Assembly: GCF_036241575.1 (NCBI RefSeq)
Contig: NZ_CP108455.1
Location: forward strand, 6,369,001 to 6,433,000
DNA: 64,000 bases
Source: Streptomyces sp. NBC_01267
GTDB lineage: Bacteria > Actinomycetota > Actinomycetes > Streptomycetales > Streptomycetaceae
Direction of reading: 5' to 3'
Made by a program: the position numbers and the translations under genes. Positions 47,039 to 56,176 of this stretch are shown piece by piece. Each line of letters begins with the position of its first letter. Within the stretch, counting starts at the first letter, position 1. The notes below the pieces were generated by a model that saw only the letters and a list, made by a program, of their open reading frames with translations, did no database searches and was not told where the DNA came from.

Positions 47039-48958
47039 GTGGCGCTGCTGACCCGCATCACGGGACCGCGCGATCTGGACCGGCTGGGCCCGGAGCAGCT
47101 GGAACAGCTGGCCGGAGAGATCCGGACCTTCCTCGTCGACGCCGTGTCCAAGACCGGTGGCCATCTCGGCCCGAACCTGGGTGTCGTCGAGCTGACGATC
47201 GCCCTGCACCGCGTCTTCGATTCCCCCAAGGACCGGGTGCTCTTCGACACCGGTCACCAGAGCTATGTGCACAAGCTGCTCACCGGCCGTCAGGACTTCT
47301 CGAAGCTCAAAGGCAAGGGCGGCCTGTCCGGCTACCCCTCGCGAGCCGAGTCCGACCACGACATCATCGAGAATTCGCACGCCTCGACGGTTCTCGGCTG
47401 GGCCGACGGCCTCGCCAAGGCCAACGAGATCCTCAAGAAGGACGACCATGTCGTCGCGGTGATCGGTGACGGCGCGCTGACCGGCGGAATGGCCTGGGAG
47501 GCGCTGAACAACATCGCCGCCGCCAAGGACCGCCCGCTGGTGATCGTCGTCAACGACAACGAGCGCTCCTACGCGCCCACCATCGGCGGGATGGCCAATC
47601 ACCTGGCCACGCTCCGCACGACCGACGGCTACGAGCGTTTCCTGGCCCGCGGCAAGGACCTCCTGGGGCGCACCCCCGTCGTCGGGAAGCCGCTGTACGA
47701 GACGCTGCACGGCGCGAAGAAGGGCCTCAAGGACTTCATCGCCCCGCAGGGCATGTTCGAGGACCTCGGCCTGAAGTACGTGGGCCCGATCGACGGTCAC
47801 GACATCGAGGCACTGGAGTCCGCGCTGGAGCGGGCCAAGGGCTTCGGCGGACCGGTCATCGTGCACTGCATCACCGAGAAGGGCCGTGGCTACAAGCCCG
47901 CAGAGCAGGACGAGGCCGACCACTTCCACGGCATCGGTCCGATCCACCCCGACACCGGTCTGCCCATCGCCGCGGCAGGCCTGGACTGGACCTCGGTCTT
48001 CGGCGAGGAGATGGTCAAACTCGGCCACGAGCGCTCCGACATCGTCGCGATCACTGCGGCCATGCTCCAGCCGCTCGGCCTGGAGAAGTTCGAGAAGGCA
48101 TTCCCGGACCGGGTGTACGACGTCGGGATCGCCGAGCAGCACGCCGCGGTGTCCGCCGCCGGTCTCGCGACCGGCGGACTGCACCCGGTCTTCGCCGTCT
48201 ACGCGACCTTCCTCAACCGCGCCTTCGACCAGGTGCTGATGGATGTGGCCCTGCACAAGTGCGGTGTCACCTTCGTCCTGGACCGGGCCGGTGTCACCGG
48301 CACGGACGGTGCCTCGCACAACGGCATGTGGGACATGTCCATCCTCCAGTGCGTCCCCACCCTGCGGATCGCCGCGCCCCGCGACGCCGAGCAGGTCCGC
48401 GCCCAGCTGCGCGAGGCCGTCCAGGTCGAGGACGCGCCGACCGTCGTGCGCTACTCCAAGGGCGTGGTCGGCCCGGCCGTCCCCGCCGTGGGCAAGATCG
48501 GCGGCATGGATGTGCTGCGCAAGGCCGGTACGGACCGGCCGGACGTCCTGCTGGTCTCCATCGGCGCGCTGGCCCCGATGTGCCTGGAGATCGCCGAACT
48601 GCTCAACAAGCAGGGCATCACGACGACGGTCGTCGACCCGCGCTGGGTGAAGCCCGTCGACGAGGCACTCGCCCCGCTCGCCGAGCAGCACCGGGTGGTC
48701 GTCACGGTCGAGGACAACAGCCGTGCCGGAGGCGTCGGTTCGGCCGTTGCCCAGGCCCTGCGGGACGCCGGGGTCGACGTACCGCTGCGGGACTTCGGTA
48801 TCCCGCCGCGCTTCCTCGACCACGCGTCCCGCAAGGAGGTCATGGCCGAGATCGGGCTGACCGCCCCGGACATCGCCCGCCAGGTCACCGGCCTGGTGGC
48901 GAAGATCGACGGCCGTTACGAGAGCGAGTCCGCCGCCGCGGAGCCCGCCCGCGACTGA
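47039..48958 (+). CDS. dxs: 1-deoxy-D-xylulose-5-phosphate synthase
   Basis: A 639-residue thiamine-diphosphate enzyme condensing pyruvate and glyceraldehyde-3-phosphate, the first step of the MEP isoprenoid pathway. The [17 protein letters not shown] opening, TPP motif [17 protein letters not shown], and the transketolase centre [18 protein letters not shown] are intact, as is [15 protein letters not shown]. It starts at GTG with AAGGAGG 5 nt upstream. Streptomyces often carry two dxs copies; only one is in this window. It is monocistronic, with its own terminator. Confidence 0.97.
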   Translation: MALLTRITGPRDLDRLGPEQLEQLAGEIRTFLVDAVSKTGGHLGPNLGVVELTIALHRVFDSPKDRVLFDTGHQSYVHKLLTGRQDFSKLKGKGGLSGYPSRAESDHDIIENSHASTVLGWADGLAKANEILKKDDHVVAVIGDGALTGGMAWEALNNIAAAKDRPLVIVVNDNERSYAPTIGGMANHLATLRTTDGYERFLARGKDLLGRTPVVGKPLYETLHGAKKGLKDFIAPQGMFEDLGLKYVGPIDGHDIEALESALERAKGFGGPVIVHCITEKGRGYKPAEQDEADHFHGIGPIHPDTGLPIAAAGLDWTSVFGEEMVKLGHERSDIVAITAAMLQPLGLEKFEKAFPDRVYDVGIAEQHAAVSAAGLATGGLHPVFAVYATFLNRAFDQVLMDVALHKCGVTFVLDRAGVTGTDGASHNGMWDMSILQCVPTLRIAAPRDAEQVRAQLREAVQVEDAPTVVRYSKGVVGPAVPAVGKIGGMDVLRKAGTDRPDVLLVSIGALAPMCLEIAELLNKQGITTTVVDPRWVKPVDEALAPLAEQHRVVVTVEDNSRAGGVGSAVAQALRDAGVDVPLRDFGIPPRFLDHASRKEVMAEIGLTAPDIARQVTGLVAKIDGRYESESAAAEPARD

Positions 48959-48989
48959 TCACACGGCACAGCAGCACCTCGCGCCACCG

Positions 48990-49035
48990 ATGAGCCGGTG
49001 GGACCAAGCCTGTACGGGTGGTCCCACCGGCTCAT
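48990..49035 (+). terminator. Terminator of dxs
   Basis: A perfect 17-bp stem (ATGAGCCGGTGGGACCA / TGGTCCCACCGGCTCAT) with a 12-nt loop lies 31 bp past the dxs stop. Confidence 0.88.
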
Positions 49036-49117
49036 TCGTGTGAAAAAGGCTCGCTGCCGGGTACACGGACACACGCGCTCCTGATCATGCAAGGACGACA
49101 AGCGTGGAGGTACGCCC

Positions 49118-50596
49118 GTGAGCAGCAGTCTCTTCCGGACGAAATCCGTGGAGCAGTCCATCCAGGACACGGAGGAACCGGAGCACACGCTCAAGAAGTC
49201 GCTGTCCGCGCTCGATCTGACGGTCTTCGGCGTCGGTGTCGTGATCGGTACGGGCATCTTCGTACTGACCGGCCTGATCGCCAAACAGACCGCGGGCCCC
49301 GCCGTGGCACTGTCCTTCGTCGTGGCCGGTGTCGTCTGCGCTCTCGCGGCCCTCTGTTACGCGGAGTTCGCGTCGACGGTCCCGGTGGCGGGCTCCGCGT
49401 ACACCTTCTCGTACGCCTCGCTCGGGGAGCTGCCTGCCTGGATCATCGGCTGGGACCTCATCCTCGAACTGGCCCTGGGCTGTGCGGTGGTGGCCGTCGG
49501 CTGGTCCGGATACATGCGCTCGCTGATGGACACCGCGGGGCTGAACCTGCCCCGGTTCCTGACCGGGACGCACGGCGGGAAGTTCGGCTTCGATCTGCTG
49601 GCGGCCCTCCTCGTGCTCGTGCTGACCGGCATTCTGGTCGCCGGTATGAAGCTCTCCTCGCGGGTGACGACGATCGTGGTCGCCATCAAGGTCACCGTCG
49701 TCCTGCTGGTGATCGTCGTGGGCGCCTTCTACATCACCGGCTCCAACTACCACCCCTTCATCCCGCCCTCCGTGCACAGCTCGGGTGACAGCGGCCTCAA
49801 GGCCCCGCTGGTCCAGCTGATGTTCGGGTTCACGCCCGGTTCCTTCGGCGTGATGGGCATCTTCACCGCCGCCGCGGTCGTCTTCTTCGCCTTCATCGGC
49901 TTCGACATCGTCGCCACCGCGGCCGAGGAGACCCGCAACCCGCAGCGGGACGTACCGCGCGGCATCCTCGGTTCGCTGATCATCTGCACCGTGCTGTACG
50001 TGGCCGTCTCGATCGTCGTCACCGGTATGCAGAAGTACACCCAACTGTCCACCGACGCCCCGCTCGCCGATGCCTTCAAGGCGGTCGGACACCCCTTCTG
50101 GGCGGGCCTGATCAGTTTCGGGGCGGCCGTCGGACTCACCTCCGTCTGCATGATCCTGCTGCTCGGCCAGAGCCGGGTCTTCTTCGCCATGAGCCGGGAC
50201 GGGCTACTGCCGCAGTTCTTCTCCCGGGTGCACCCGAAGTTCGGTACGCCCTACCGCTCCACGATCCTGCTCGGCGTGATCGTCGCGGTGGTCGCGGGCT
50301 TCACCTCGATCAACGAACTCGCCGAACTGGTCAACATCGGGACGCTGTTCGCCTTCGTCACGGTCGCCGCCGGGGTCATGATCCTGCGCAGGAAGCGCCC
50401 GGACCTGCCGCGTGCGTTCCGGACACCGCTGGTGCCGCTGGTGCCGATCCTGTCGATGCTGGCCTCGTTCTGGCTGATGCTGAATCTGCCCGCCGAGACC
50501 TGGCTGCGGTTCGGTATCTGGATGGTGATCGGCGCGGTCGTGTACTTCGCGTACGGGCGCGGGAACAGCCGGATGGAACAGCGCGGGGCACGGTAG
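49118..50596 (+). CDS. APC-superfamily amino-acid permease
   Basis: A 492-residue transporter with ~12 helices. The first helix is GVGVVIGTGIFVLTG, followed by AEFASTVPVAGSAYTFSYASLGELPAWIIGWDL (in two parts), FIGFDIVATAAEETRNPQRD, and LLLGQSRVFFAMSRDGLLP. It is a paralogue of the permease at 7825-9255 with the same motif order. GTG start, GGAGG 7 nt upstream. Substrate unknown. The beta-propeller gene begins only 20 bp downstream. Confidence 0.93.
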   Translation: MSSSLFRTKSVEQSIQDTEEPEHTLKKSLSALDLTVFGVGVVIGTGIFVLTGLIAKQTAGPAVALSFVVAGVVCALAALCYAEFASTVPVAGSAYTFSYASLGELPAWIIGWDLILELALGCAVVAVGWSGYMRSLMDTAGLNLPRFLTGTHGGKFGFDLLAALLVLVLTGILVAGMKLSSRVTTIVVAIKVTVVLLVIVVGAFYITGSNYHPFIPPSVHSSGDSGLKAPLVQLMFGFTPGSFGVMGIFTAAAVVFFAFIGFDIVATAAEETRNPQRDVPRGILGSLIICTVLYVAVSIVVTGMQKYTQLSTDAPLADAFKAVGHPFWAGLISFGAAVGLTSVCMILLLGQSRVFFAMSRDGLLPQFFSRVHPKFGTPYRSTILLGVIVAVVAGFTSINELAELVNIGTLFAFVTVAAGVMILRRKRPDLPRAFRTPLVPLVPILSMLASFWLMLNLPAETWLRFGIWMVIGAVVYFAYGRGNSRMEQRGAR

Positions 50597-50615
50597 GCCG
50601 CGGTGGAGGGGCCGG

Positions 50616-51740
50616 GTGCTATCGGCCCTCACCAGCCAGAATGTTATTCTCGGCCAGAAGTATGACCGGTTGAGGGAAGGCTGGCAGCCAGCCATGTCGT
50701 CGCGTTCCGTACAGGCCACAGGTCCGGCCACGAGCTGCTGGCTGCTGCGGGGCAAGGACGGCAGCCTCAGCGCGTACGCCCCCGCGGACGGCGGCTTTCT
50801 GCGCTGGACCGAGCAGCAGCCGGGCGGCCCCGACTGGTCCGGGCCGGACTTCGTCGCGGCCCCCGATCTCACCCACATGACCCTGGCACAGGGCCCGGAC
50901 GGCTATGTCCATCTGCTGGCCCGGCGCGACGGCGCCCGCGGGGTCGAGGTGATGCATACGACGCAGTACCAGACGGGCCGTCCGTTCGGACCGTGGCACT
51001 CCCTCGGGACCCCCTACAAGGACGCCGACCGCGCCCGCAGGACCGGCGCCCCGGCGGCGGTGGTCGGCGCCGACGGCCGGGTCCATGTCTTCGTGCGCAA
51101 CGCGGGCCGCGGCCTGACCATGCGCCGGCAGGGCAAGTCCGGCAAGTGGGAGGGGTGGAAGGACCTGAAGGGCAGCCGGCTGCTGGACGGGACGCCCGCC
51201 GCGGTCGCCCCGGCCGACCACGTCGAGGTGCTGGCGCCCGCGGAGAAGCAGGTGCTGCACTGGGCCCAGGAGGAGCCGGGCGGCGACTTCACCGTGGGGG
51301 ACCCGGTCTCCGCCACCCCGGCTGCGGGGTCCGCCACCGGGGTGTGCACGGCGGAAGGCCGTGCCACGTACTACTGGTGCGACTCCGGCGGCGCCGGGGT
51401 GATGGGCCACCGTGCGGGCGCCGAACCCCTGGAGCTGGGCGGGGCGCCGGACGGCGGGCCGGTGGCCGTGCTGCGTACCGGTGTCGAAGGGTACGACTGC
51501 ACGGTGCTGGCCTACCGGGGCCGCAACGGCCGTCCGGCCATCGCCGCCTGCCCCACCGAGGGTGAGGCGGACGGGCTGTGGTGGACGGAGACCGGCGAGG
51601 CCTCGCTCGGCGCACCTGCCCTCGCCGTGGACGCGGCGGGCCGGGTGGTTCTCGCGGTGATCGCCGTGGACGGCACGCTGCGGGTGGCGCGGCAGAAGGC
51701 GGAACCGGGGCTGGCACTCGCGGCCTGGACCCAGGCCTGA
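50616..51740 (+). CDS. PLL/lectin-like beta-propeller protein, copy 1
   Basis: A 374-residue predicted beta-propeller of repeated ~45-50-residue blades (CWLLRGKDGSLSAYAP, LAQGPDGYVHLLARR, VVGADGRVHVFVRNAGRGL, GKWEGWKDLKGS, LAVDAAGRVVLAVIAVDGTL). It resembles PLL-type fucose-lectin propellers but shows no signal peptide. It is a paralogue of 53346-54503, with blades in the same order. The GTG at 50616 has GGAGG 6 nt upstream; ATG at 50694 (MSSRSVQATG) would give a shorter tail. Function unknown. The gene lies beside a cell-wall polymer attachment gene. Confidence 0.7.
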   Translation: MLSALTSQNVILGQKYDRLREGWQPAMSSRSVQATGPATSCWLLRGKDGSLSAYAPADGGFLRWTEQQPGGPDWSGPDFVAAPDLTHMTLAQGPDGYVHLLARRDGARGVEVMHTTQYQTGRPFGPWHSLGTPYKDADRARRTGAPAAVVGADGRVHVFVRNAGRGLTMRRQGKSGKWEGWKDLKGSRLLDGTPAAVAPADHVEVLAPAEKQVLHWAQEEPGGDFTVGDPVSATPAAGSATGVCTAEGRATYYWCDSGGAGVMGHRAGAEPLELGGAPDGGPVAVLRTGVEGYDCTVLAYRGRNGRPAIAACPTEGEADGLWWTETGEASLGAPALAVDAAGRVVLAVIAVDGTLRVARQKAEPGLALAAWTQA

Positions 51741-51767
51741 CCGGCTGATTCCGCACCGGTCGGGACG

Positions 51768-51900
51768 GTCCGGGGAGCCCGCTTGATCCGGGCGGTCCGG
51801 GGAATCCCGGCGGCTCGGAGATTCCGGACGGTCCGGGGAGTCCCGGCGCTGTGAGATTCCGGACGGACCGGGGAGTCCCGGCGGCTCGGAAATTCCGGTC
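51768..51900. repeat. ~36-bp tandem repeats between convergent genes
   Basis: Units beginning GGTCCGGGGA(A/G)TCCCGG and ending GATTCCGGAC stand at 51794-51829, 51830-51864 and 51865-51900, with a degenerate partial copy from 51768. Unit lengths are 36, 35 and 36 bp. Each unit contains self-complementary CCGGGGA/TCCCGG-type arms, so the array may act as a set of terminator hairpins. Confidence 0.7.
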
Positions 51901-51978
51901 GGTCCGGTCGGTCCAGTCAGTCCGCACGGACCGGGCGGCGGTACGGCCGCAGGGCCACGCCGCCGCCCGGAAACCAGG

Positions 51979-53070
51979 TCAGCCGCCGTGGGCCGGGGAC
52001 TTCTTGGCCGAGGCCGGTACCGCCGTGTCGGTGCGAATCGCCTTCCACAACTGCGTGGCCTGCGGCTCGGCCGCCACCACCCGGTTGGGGTCGACCTTGT
52101 CGTACGACACCGGGAGCATGATCGTCTCCATGGTGTCCGGGTTGACGCCCTTCATGCTGCGGGCGAACTGGGCCAGCGAGGTCAGGGAGGCCAGCTGCGA
52201 GTCGGTGGTCAGCGACTTCGTCGCGGAGTTGGCGATCTTGTACGTCTTGGTGGGGCTGCTCAGCATGTCCTGCTTCTGCACCTCGCCGAGCAGGTCGAGC
52301 AGGAACTGCTGCTGGAGCCCGATCCGGCCGAGGTCGCTGCCGTCCCCGATGCCGTGCCTGGTCCGTACGAAGGCCAGCGACTGGGTGCCGTCCAGCTTCT
52401 GCGGACCGGCTTTGAGGTCGAGGCCGCTCGCCCCGTCGTGGATGTCCTCGGGGACATTGACCGTGACCCCGCCGATCGCGTCGACCAGGCCCTTGAAGCC
52501 CGCGAAGTCGATCTCCATGTAGTGGTCGATCCGGACCGCGGACATCTTCTCCACGGTCTTCACCACACAGGCCGGACCGACCTGCGAGTAGACCGAGTTG
52601 AACATCACCCGGTTCGCGCTCTGCACCGTGGACCCGTCCGACTTGGTGCACTCCGGTCGGGTCACCAGGGTGTCGCGCGGGATGCTCACCGCGGTCGCCC
52701 TGGACCGTCCCTCGGGTATGTGGATCACCAGCGCGGTGTCGGAACGGGCGCCGCTGACGTCGCCGCCCGCGATCTTGCCGTTCGCCCCGGCGCGCGAGTC
52801 GGAACCGAGCACCAGCAGGTTCTGTCCGCTGGTGGGCAGCTTCTCGGGGCGGTCCTTGCCGAGGGCCCTGTTGATGTCGACACCCTTGATGTTGCCGTCG
52901 AGGTTGCTGTACAGCCACCAGACGGTGCCGCCCGCGGCGAGCAGCAGGACGACCAGGGTGAGCAGGATGATCTTCAGGGGGCTTCGCTTCTTGGTCCTGC
53001 CGCGCTTGGGTGCGCGACGGGACGGTGCGGGCCGGTCGCCGGGTGGTGTGGTGTCTTGCTGGTACGTCAC
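51979..53070 (-). CDS. LCP (LytR-CpsA-Psr) family glycopolymer transferase
   Basis: A 363-residue membrane-anchored LCP enzyme. A basic cytoplasmic N-terminus (SRRAPKRGRTKKRS) precedes one helix at ~33-53. The extracellular LCP domain has LLVLGSDSRAG, HIPEGRSRATAVSIPRDT, DHYMEIDFAGFKGLVDAIGG, and FVRTRHGIGDGSDLGRI, whose arginines bind the lipid pyrophosphate. LCP proteins attach wall teichoic acid or other polymers to peptidoglycan. The nearby polymer genes give a likely substrate. It is divergent from propeller copy 2. Confidence 0.93.
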   Translation of the reverse strand: MTYQQDTTPPGDRPAPSRRAPKRGRTKKRSPLKIILLTLVVLLLAAGGTVWWLYSNLDGNIKGVDINRALGKDRPEKLPTSGQNLLVLGSDSRAGANGKIAGGDVSGARSDTALVIHIPEGRSRATAVSIPRDTLVTRPECTKSDGSTVQSANRVMFNSVYSQVGPACVVKTVEKMSAVRIDHYMEIDFAGFKGLVDAIGGVTVNVPEDIHDGASGLDLKAGPQKLDGTQSLAFVRTRHGIGDGSDLGRIGLQQQFLLDLLGEVQKQDMLSSPTKTYKIANSATKSLTTDSQLASLTSLAQFARSMKGVNPDTMETIMLPVSYDKVDPNRVVAAEPQATQLWKAIRTDTAVPASAKKSPAHGG

Positions 53071-53345
53071 TGCTCGTCGGGCCCTTCCGTCGGAACGCTT
53101 TGGATTGCGCGCGAGGGGAATCGGGCGGTCGAGGGGTACCGGCCCAGCTGTCAGCCTCGGGTCTCAGCGAATAATAGACAAACCTTTCGATCGGTGGGAA
53201 TTCAGAGGTTGTTTGGTGAACAAACCGTGACCGGTATGACAAACTCCTGAGCTGTAGACGTGTGTTCCGTGCTCCCGAGTGCACCGCTGAGTACCCGCGA
53301 ACGCCGCACAGGACATGTGGAGCCACGGAAGGGCGGCACGGAGTC

Positions 53346-54503
53346 GTGAACCGGGACAGGAGCGGCAGCAGGGCAGCGGAGTCCGGCGGAGGCAGGAGGC
53401 GGGGGGCCGGTGCCGACGCGGCGCCCGCCCCGCACGGTCCGGCGCGGTCCGTACCGGCGGGCAGTTGGCTCTTCAAGGGGCACGACGGACGGCTGACGGC
53501 GTACGCCCCGGCCCGGGACGGGCTGCACCGCTGGACGGAGCCGCCGTCGGGCCAAGGCCCCTGGCCGGGACCGGACTTGATCGGTACCCCCGGCTGGTGC
53601 GGCCGGGTCGACATGGCGCAGACCAGTGAGGGGTACGTGCACTTCGCCGCGCTCCGGCAGCTGGGCACGGGCGCGCCCGAGGTCGCCTTCGCCACGCAGT
53701 TCCAGACCGGACGCGGGGTGACGGACTGGCGGAGCCTGGGCGTCCCGACCGCCCCCGACGGCCCGGCCGGCGACCCCCTGGTCGCCGGGCCGGTCATCGT
53801 CGCCAACCAGGTCTCCGGCACGGTCCATGTGATCGTCTCGCTGCGTACCGGCGGGATCCTGCGGCGCAGCCGTAACGCCGCGGGCGCCTGGGGCGGTTGG
53901 AAGACCGTGTCGCCCGATCCGTACACCGGTGACCTCACCGCCGTCATGCCCAGGGGCGGCAAGCTGGAGATCCTCGGCGTGGGCCCCGACCGGGTGGACC
54001 GCTGGGTCGGTGTCGAGAAGGGCCGGTTCGAGTTGTGGGACCGGATCGGCACCCCGGTCGCGGGCGCCACCCCGACAGCCCTGGAGACGGGCCCCAAGCG
54101 GGCCACGTACTTCTGGCGCTACCCCGGGGACTCCTCCCTCGTGGCCTGGCGCCCGCAGGGGCGCGGGGCGCAGGACAACGGTCTGCTGACGGCCGGGGGA
54201 GCCGGGGGCAGCGGGCGGCCGGGCGTCGCCCGCGCGCGCGTCGGCGACTTCGACTGCACGGTGCTCGCCCAGACCGGTGCGCACGGTGGCATCGAGGTCA
54301 CCGCGTACGTCACGGAGAACGAGGGGTACGGCACCTGGTGGGCCCCCCTGGGCGGGGAGGAAGCCCACGCGCCGCAGGTGGCCGTGGACGGCGCGGGCCG
54401 CATCGTGGTCGCCGCCCTCGACGGGCAGGGGCGGATCCTGCTGGCACGTCAGGACAGCGGTGGGCAGGGTCTGGCGTTCGGGCCGTGGAGCCGGGTGGGC
54501 TGA
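53346..54503 (+). CDS. PLL/lectin-like beta-propeller protein, copy 2
   Basis: A 385-residue paralogue of the protein at 50616-51740. After a low-complexity N-terminus rich in Gly, Arg and Ala, blades follow: SWLFKGHDGRLTAYAP, AQTSEGYVHFAALRQ, AAGAWGGWKTVSPD, and VAVDGAGRIVVAALDGQGRILLARQ. Each aligns with a blade of copy 1 in the same order. No signal peptide is evident. GTG at 53346 follows a GGAG; an in-frame start at 53262 is possible. Function unknown. A 20-bp-stem terminator follows. Confidence 0.7.
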   Translation: MNRDRSGSRAAESGGGRRRGAGADAAPAPHGPARSVPAGSWLFKGHDGRLTAYAPARDGLHRWTEPPSGQGPWPGPDLIGTPGWCGRVDMAQTSEGYVHFAALRQLGTGAPEVAFATQFQTGRGVTDWRSLGVPTAPDGPAGDPLVAGPVIVANQVSGTVHVIVSLRTGGILRRSRNAAGAWGGWKTVSPDPYTGDLTAVMPRGGKLEILGVGPDRVDRWVGVEKGRFELWDRIGTPVAGATPTALETGPKRATYFWRYPGDSSLVAWRPQGRGAQDNGLLTAGGAGGSGRPGVARARVGDFDCTVLAQTGAHGGIEVTAYVTENEGYGTWWAPLGGEEAHAPQVAVDGAGRIVVAALDGQGRILLARQDSGGQGLAFGPWSRVG

Positions 54504-54513
54504 CCGGCCACCC

Positions 54514-54559
54514 GGACCGCCCGGTCTGTCCCCGAGCCCGGGGACGGACCGGGCGGTCC
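54514..54559. terminator. Bidirectional terminator, propeller 2 / glycosyltransferase
   Basis: A 20-bp stem begins GGACCGCCCGGTC (54514-54533), closes with GGGGACGGACC and GGGCGGTCC (54540-54559), and has a 6-nt loop and a single G-T wobble. It lies between convergent genes. Confidence 0.9.
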
Positions 54560-54577
54560 GTCCCCGGACAGGGCCGT

Positions 54578-56176
54578 TCACCGCGCCACGGGCAGCGGAC
54601 GCCGCTCGGCGAGCTGGAGCGAGAGGTCACCTTCGGGCGTGTAGAAGAGGGTGGCGGCCAGTTCGTGGTCCGGGGAGTGCGGCGAGGGCGCGACGACCAC
54701 CGGCAGCCGGCCGGTGACGTCCACGTCGGCGGAGCGCTTGCGGCCCAGCCGTACCTCTTGGGTGACGCCCTCGAAACTCACCGACAGCCAGACCTCCCAG
54801 ACACCAGGGGCGGGTGGCTGCCCGCCGCAGAGCCCGGCCAGGTCGGCGCGGGCCGAGAAACGCCCCATGGCCCGGCTCTTCCCCTTGGCGTTGACCAGCT
54901 CCTCGTCCCGGCGCGCGGTCACCGGGACCCGCGCCTCGGCCCCCGTCACCGGCTCGCGGAACACCACATGAGTGGCCCGGTCGCGCGTGGAGAGCTGCTC
55001 GAAGAAGGCGAACCCGTCGAGGCACAGGACCGCGTCCGCCCACCGGAGCCGGGTCAGCCGGTGGGTCACCGTCATCCTGTCCGTGATGTCGAACAACGCG
55101 TCGGGCAGCGGCGTCCTCGGGTCCCGGAAGAACGGCAGAGTCGTGTAGACCCGGCCGTTCTCCACCGTCTTCTTCGGCGCGGGCGGCTTCTGCGCCTCGT
55201 ACCCGGCCATCTGCTCGGCCTCGGCGAACCGGCCGGACGACAGGAGCGCCAGACGGACGGCCAGCGGCCGGGCGAGGAGCGCCAGCGCCCCCGGGGTGAG
55301 CCGGGCGCGCAGCACGTCCGACGCGGCCCGCGCGATCCGCTCCCGCTCCGCCGGATCGTCCGTGGCGAGCAGCAGCGGGCCGGTGGCTCGTCCCAGTTCG
55401 GCCTCCAGATGGCGGGAGAGCAGCCGGTCCTGCTCCGGCCCGGCCGGTACGAGTGCGGTGACCAGCGCCATCATCCGGGCGGCCAGCGCCACCCGCTGTA
55501 CCGGTGTCACCGGGGCCGCGGCCGACGGCCCCTTGAGCACACAGGTGCGGTCCGCCACCACGGCGATGTTCCGAGCGGCGACATAGGCCGCCGCGGTGAA
55601 GGCCTGGTCGTCACCGATGACCATGTCGGTGGGGAACTGCAGCCCGCACCGCCGCACCAGGGCGGTCCGGAACAGCTTGTCCGGGGTGAGTGACCAGTAG
55701 ACCCGCGAGCGGTAGAGGTCGGCGTGGTCCTGGTCCGTCCGGAACATCGACGTCGCCACCGAGTGCCGCCCGGTGCTCTCCGGTTTGCCGAGCACCACAT
55801 CGGCCTCGCTGCGGTCAGCCGCCGCGACCATCCGGTCGAGGGCGTCGTGCGCCAGCCGGTCCGCGCCCTCCAGGAAGATGACGTACCGTCCCGTCGCGCG
55901 GCTCAGACCGAGGTTGCGGGCCGCCGCGGGCCCCATGCCCCGGGGCTGCTGACCGGTACGGAGCCGTCCGGGGAAGGTCCGGGTGGCGCGGGCGAGCAGG
56001 GGACCGCTGTCGTCGAGCGAACCGTCGTCGATCGCGATCACCTCCAGCCGGTGGGCGCCGATCGTCTGCCGGGCGAGCGAGTCGAGGCACGCAGGGAGGG
56101 TGGCGGCGTGGTCGCTCGCCCGCACGACGACCGTGACGTCCGGGAGGTCACCGGCGTGCGCCGGCCCGGCGTTCAC
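54578..56176 (-). CDS. Family 2 glycosyltransferase with C-terminal extension
   Basis: A 532-residue protein. The first ~230 residues are a GT-A glycosyltransferase: VTVVVRASDHAATLPACLDS, VIAIDDGSLDDSG, RNLGLSRATGRYVIFLEGADRL, and MVIGDDQAFTAAAYVAA. The rest is a helical and beta region of unknown role, as in GT2 proteins of teichoic-acid loci. The GTG at 56176 overlaps the cytidylyltransferase stop by 4 nt (GTGA). Reading farther upstream enters the neighbouring gene. It is likely to decorate or prime a ribitol/glycerol-phosphate polymer. Confidence 0.87.
   Translation of the reverse strand: MNAGPAHAGDLPDVTVVVRASDHAATLPACLDSLARQTIGAHRLEVIAIDDGSLDDSGPLLARATRTFPGRLRTGQQPRGMGPAAARNLGLSRATGRYVIFLEGADRLAHDALDRMVAAADRSEADVVLGKPESTGRHSVATSMFRTDQDHADLYRSRVYWSLTPDKLFRTALVRRCGLQFPTDMVIGDDQAFTAAAYVAARNIAVVADRTCVLKGPSAAAPVTPVQRVALAARMMALVTALVPAGPEQDRLLSRHLEAELGRATGPLLLATDDPAERERIARAASDVLRARLTPGALALLARPLAVRLALLSSGRFAEAEQMAGYEAQKPPAPKKTVENGRVYTTLPFFRDPRTPLPDALFDITDRMTVTHRLTRLRWADAVLCLDGFAFFEQLSTRDRATHVVFREPVTGAEARVPVTARRDEELVNAKGKSRAMGRFSARADLAGLCGGQPPAPGVWEVWLSVSFEGVTQEVRLGRKRSADVDVTGRLPVVVAPSPHSPDHELAATLFYTPEGDLSLQLAERRPLPVAR

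Noticed and set aside
51289..51927. Minus-strand frame with Gly-Pro-rich collagen-like text over the tandem repeats
   Set aside because: It arises from reading the repeat array and then runs antisense through a real gene; no ribosome site or conserved domain is seen.
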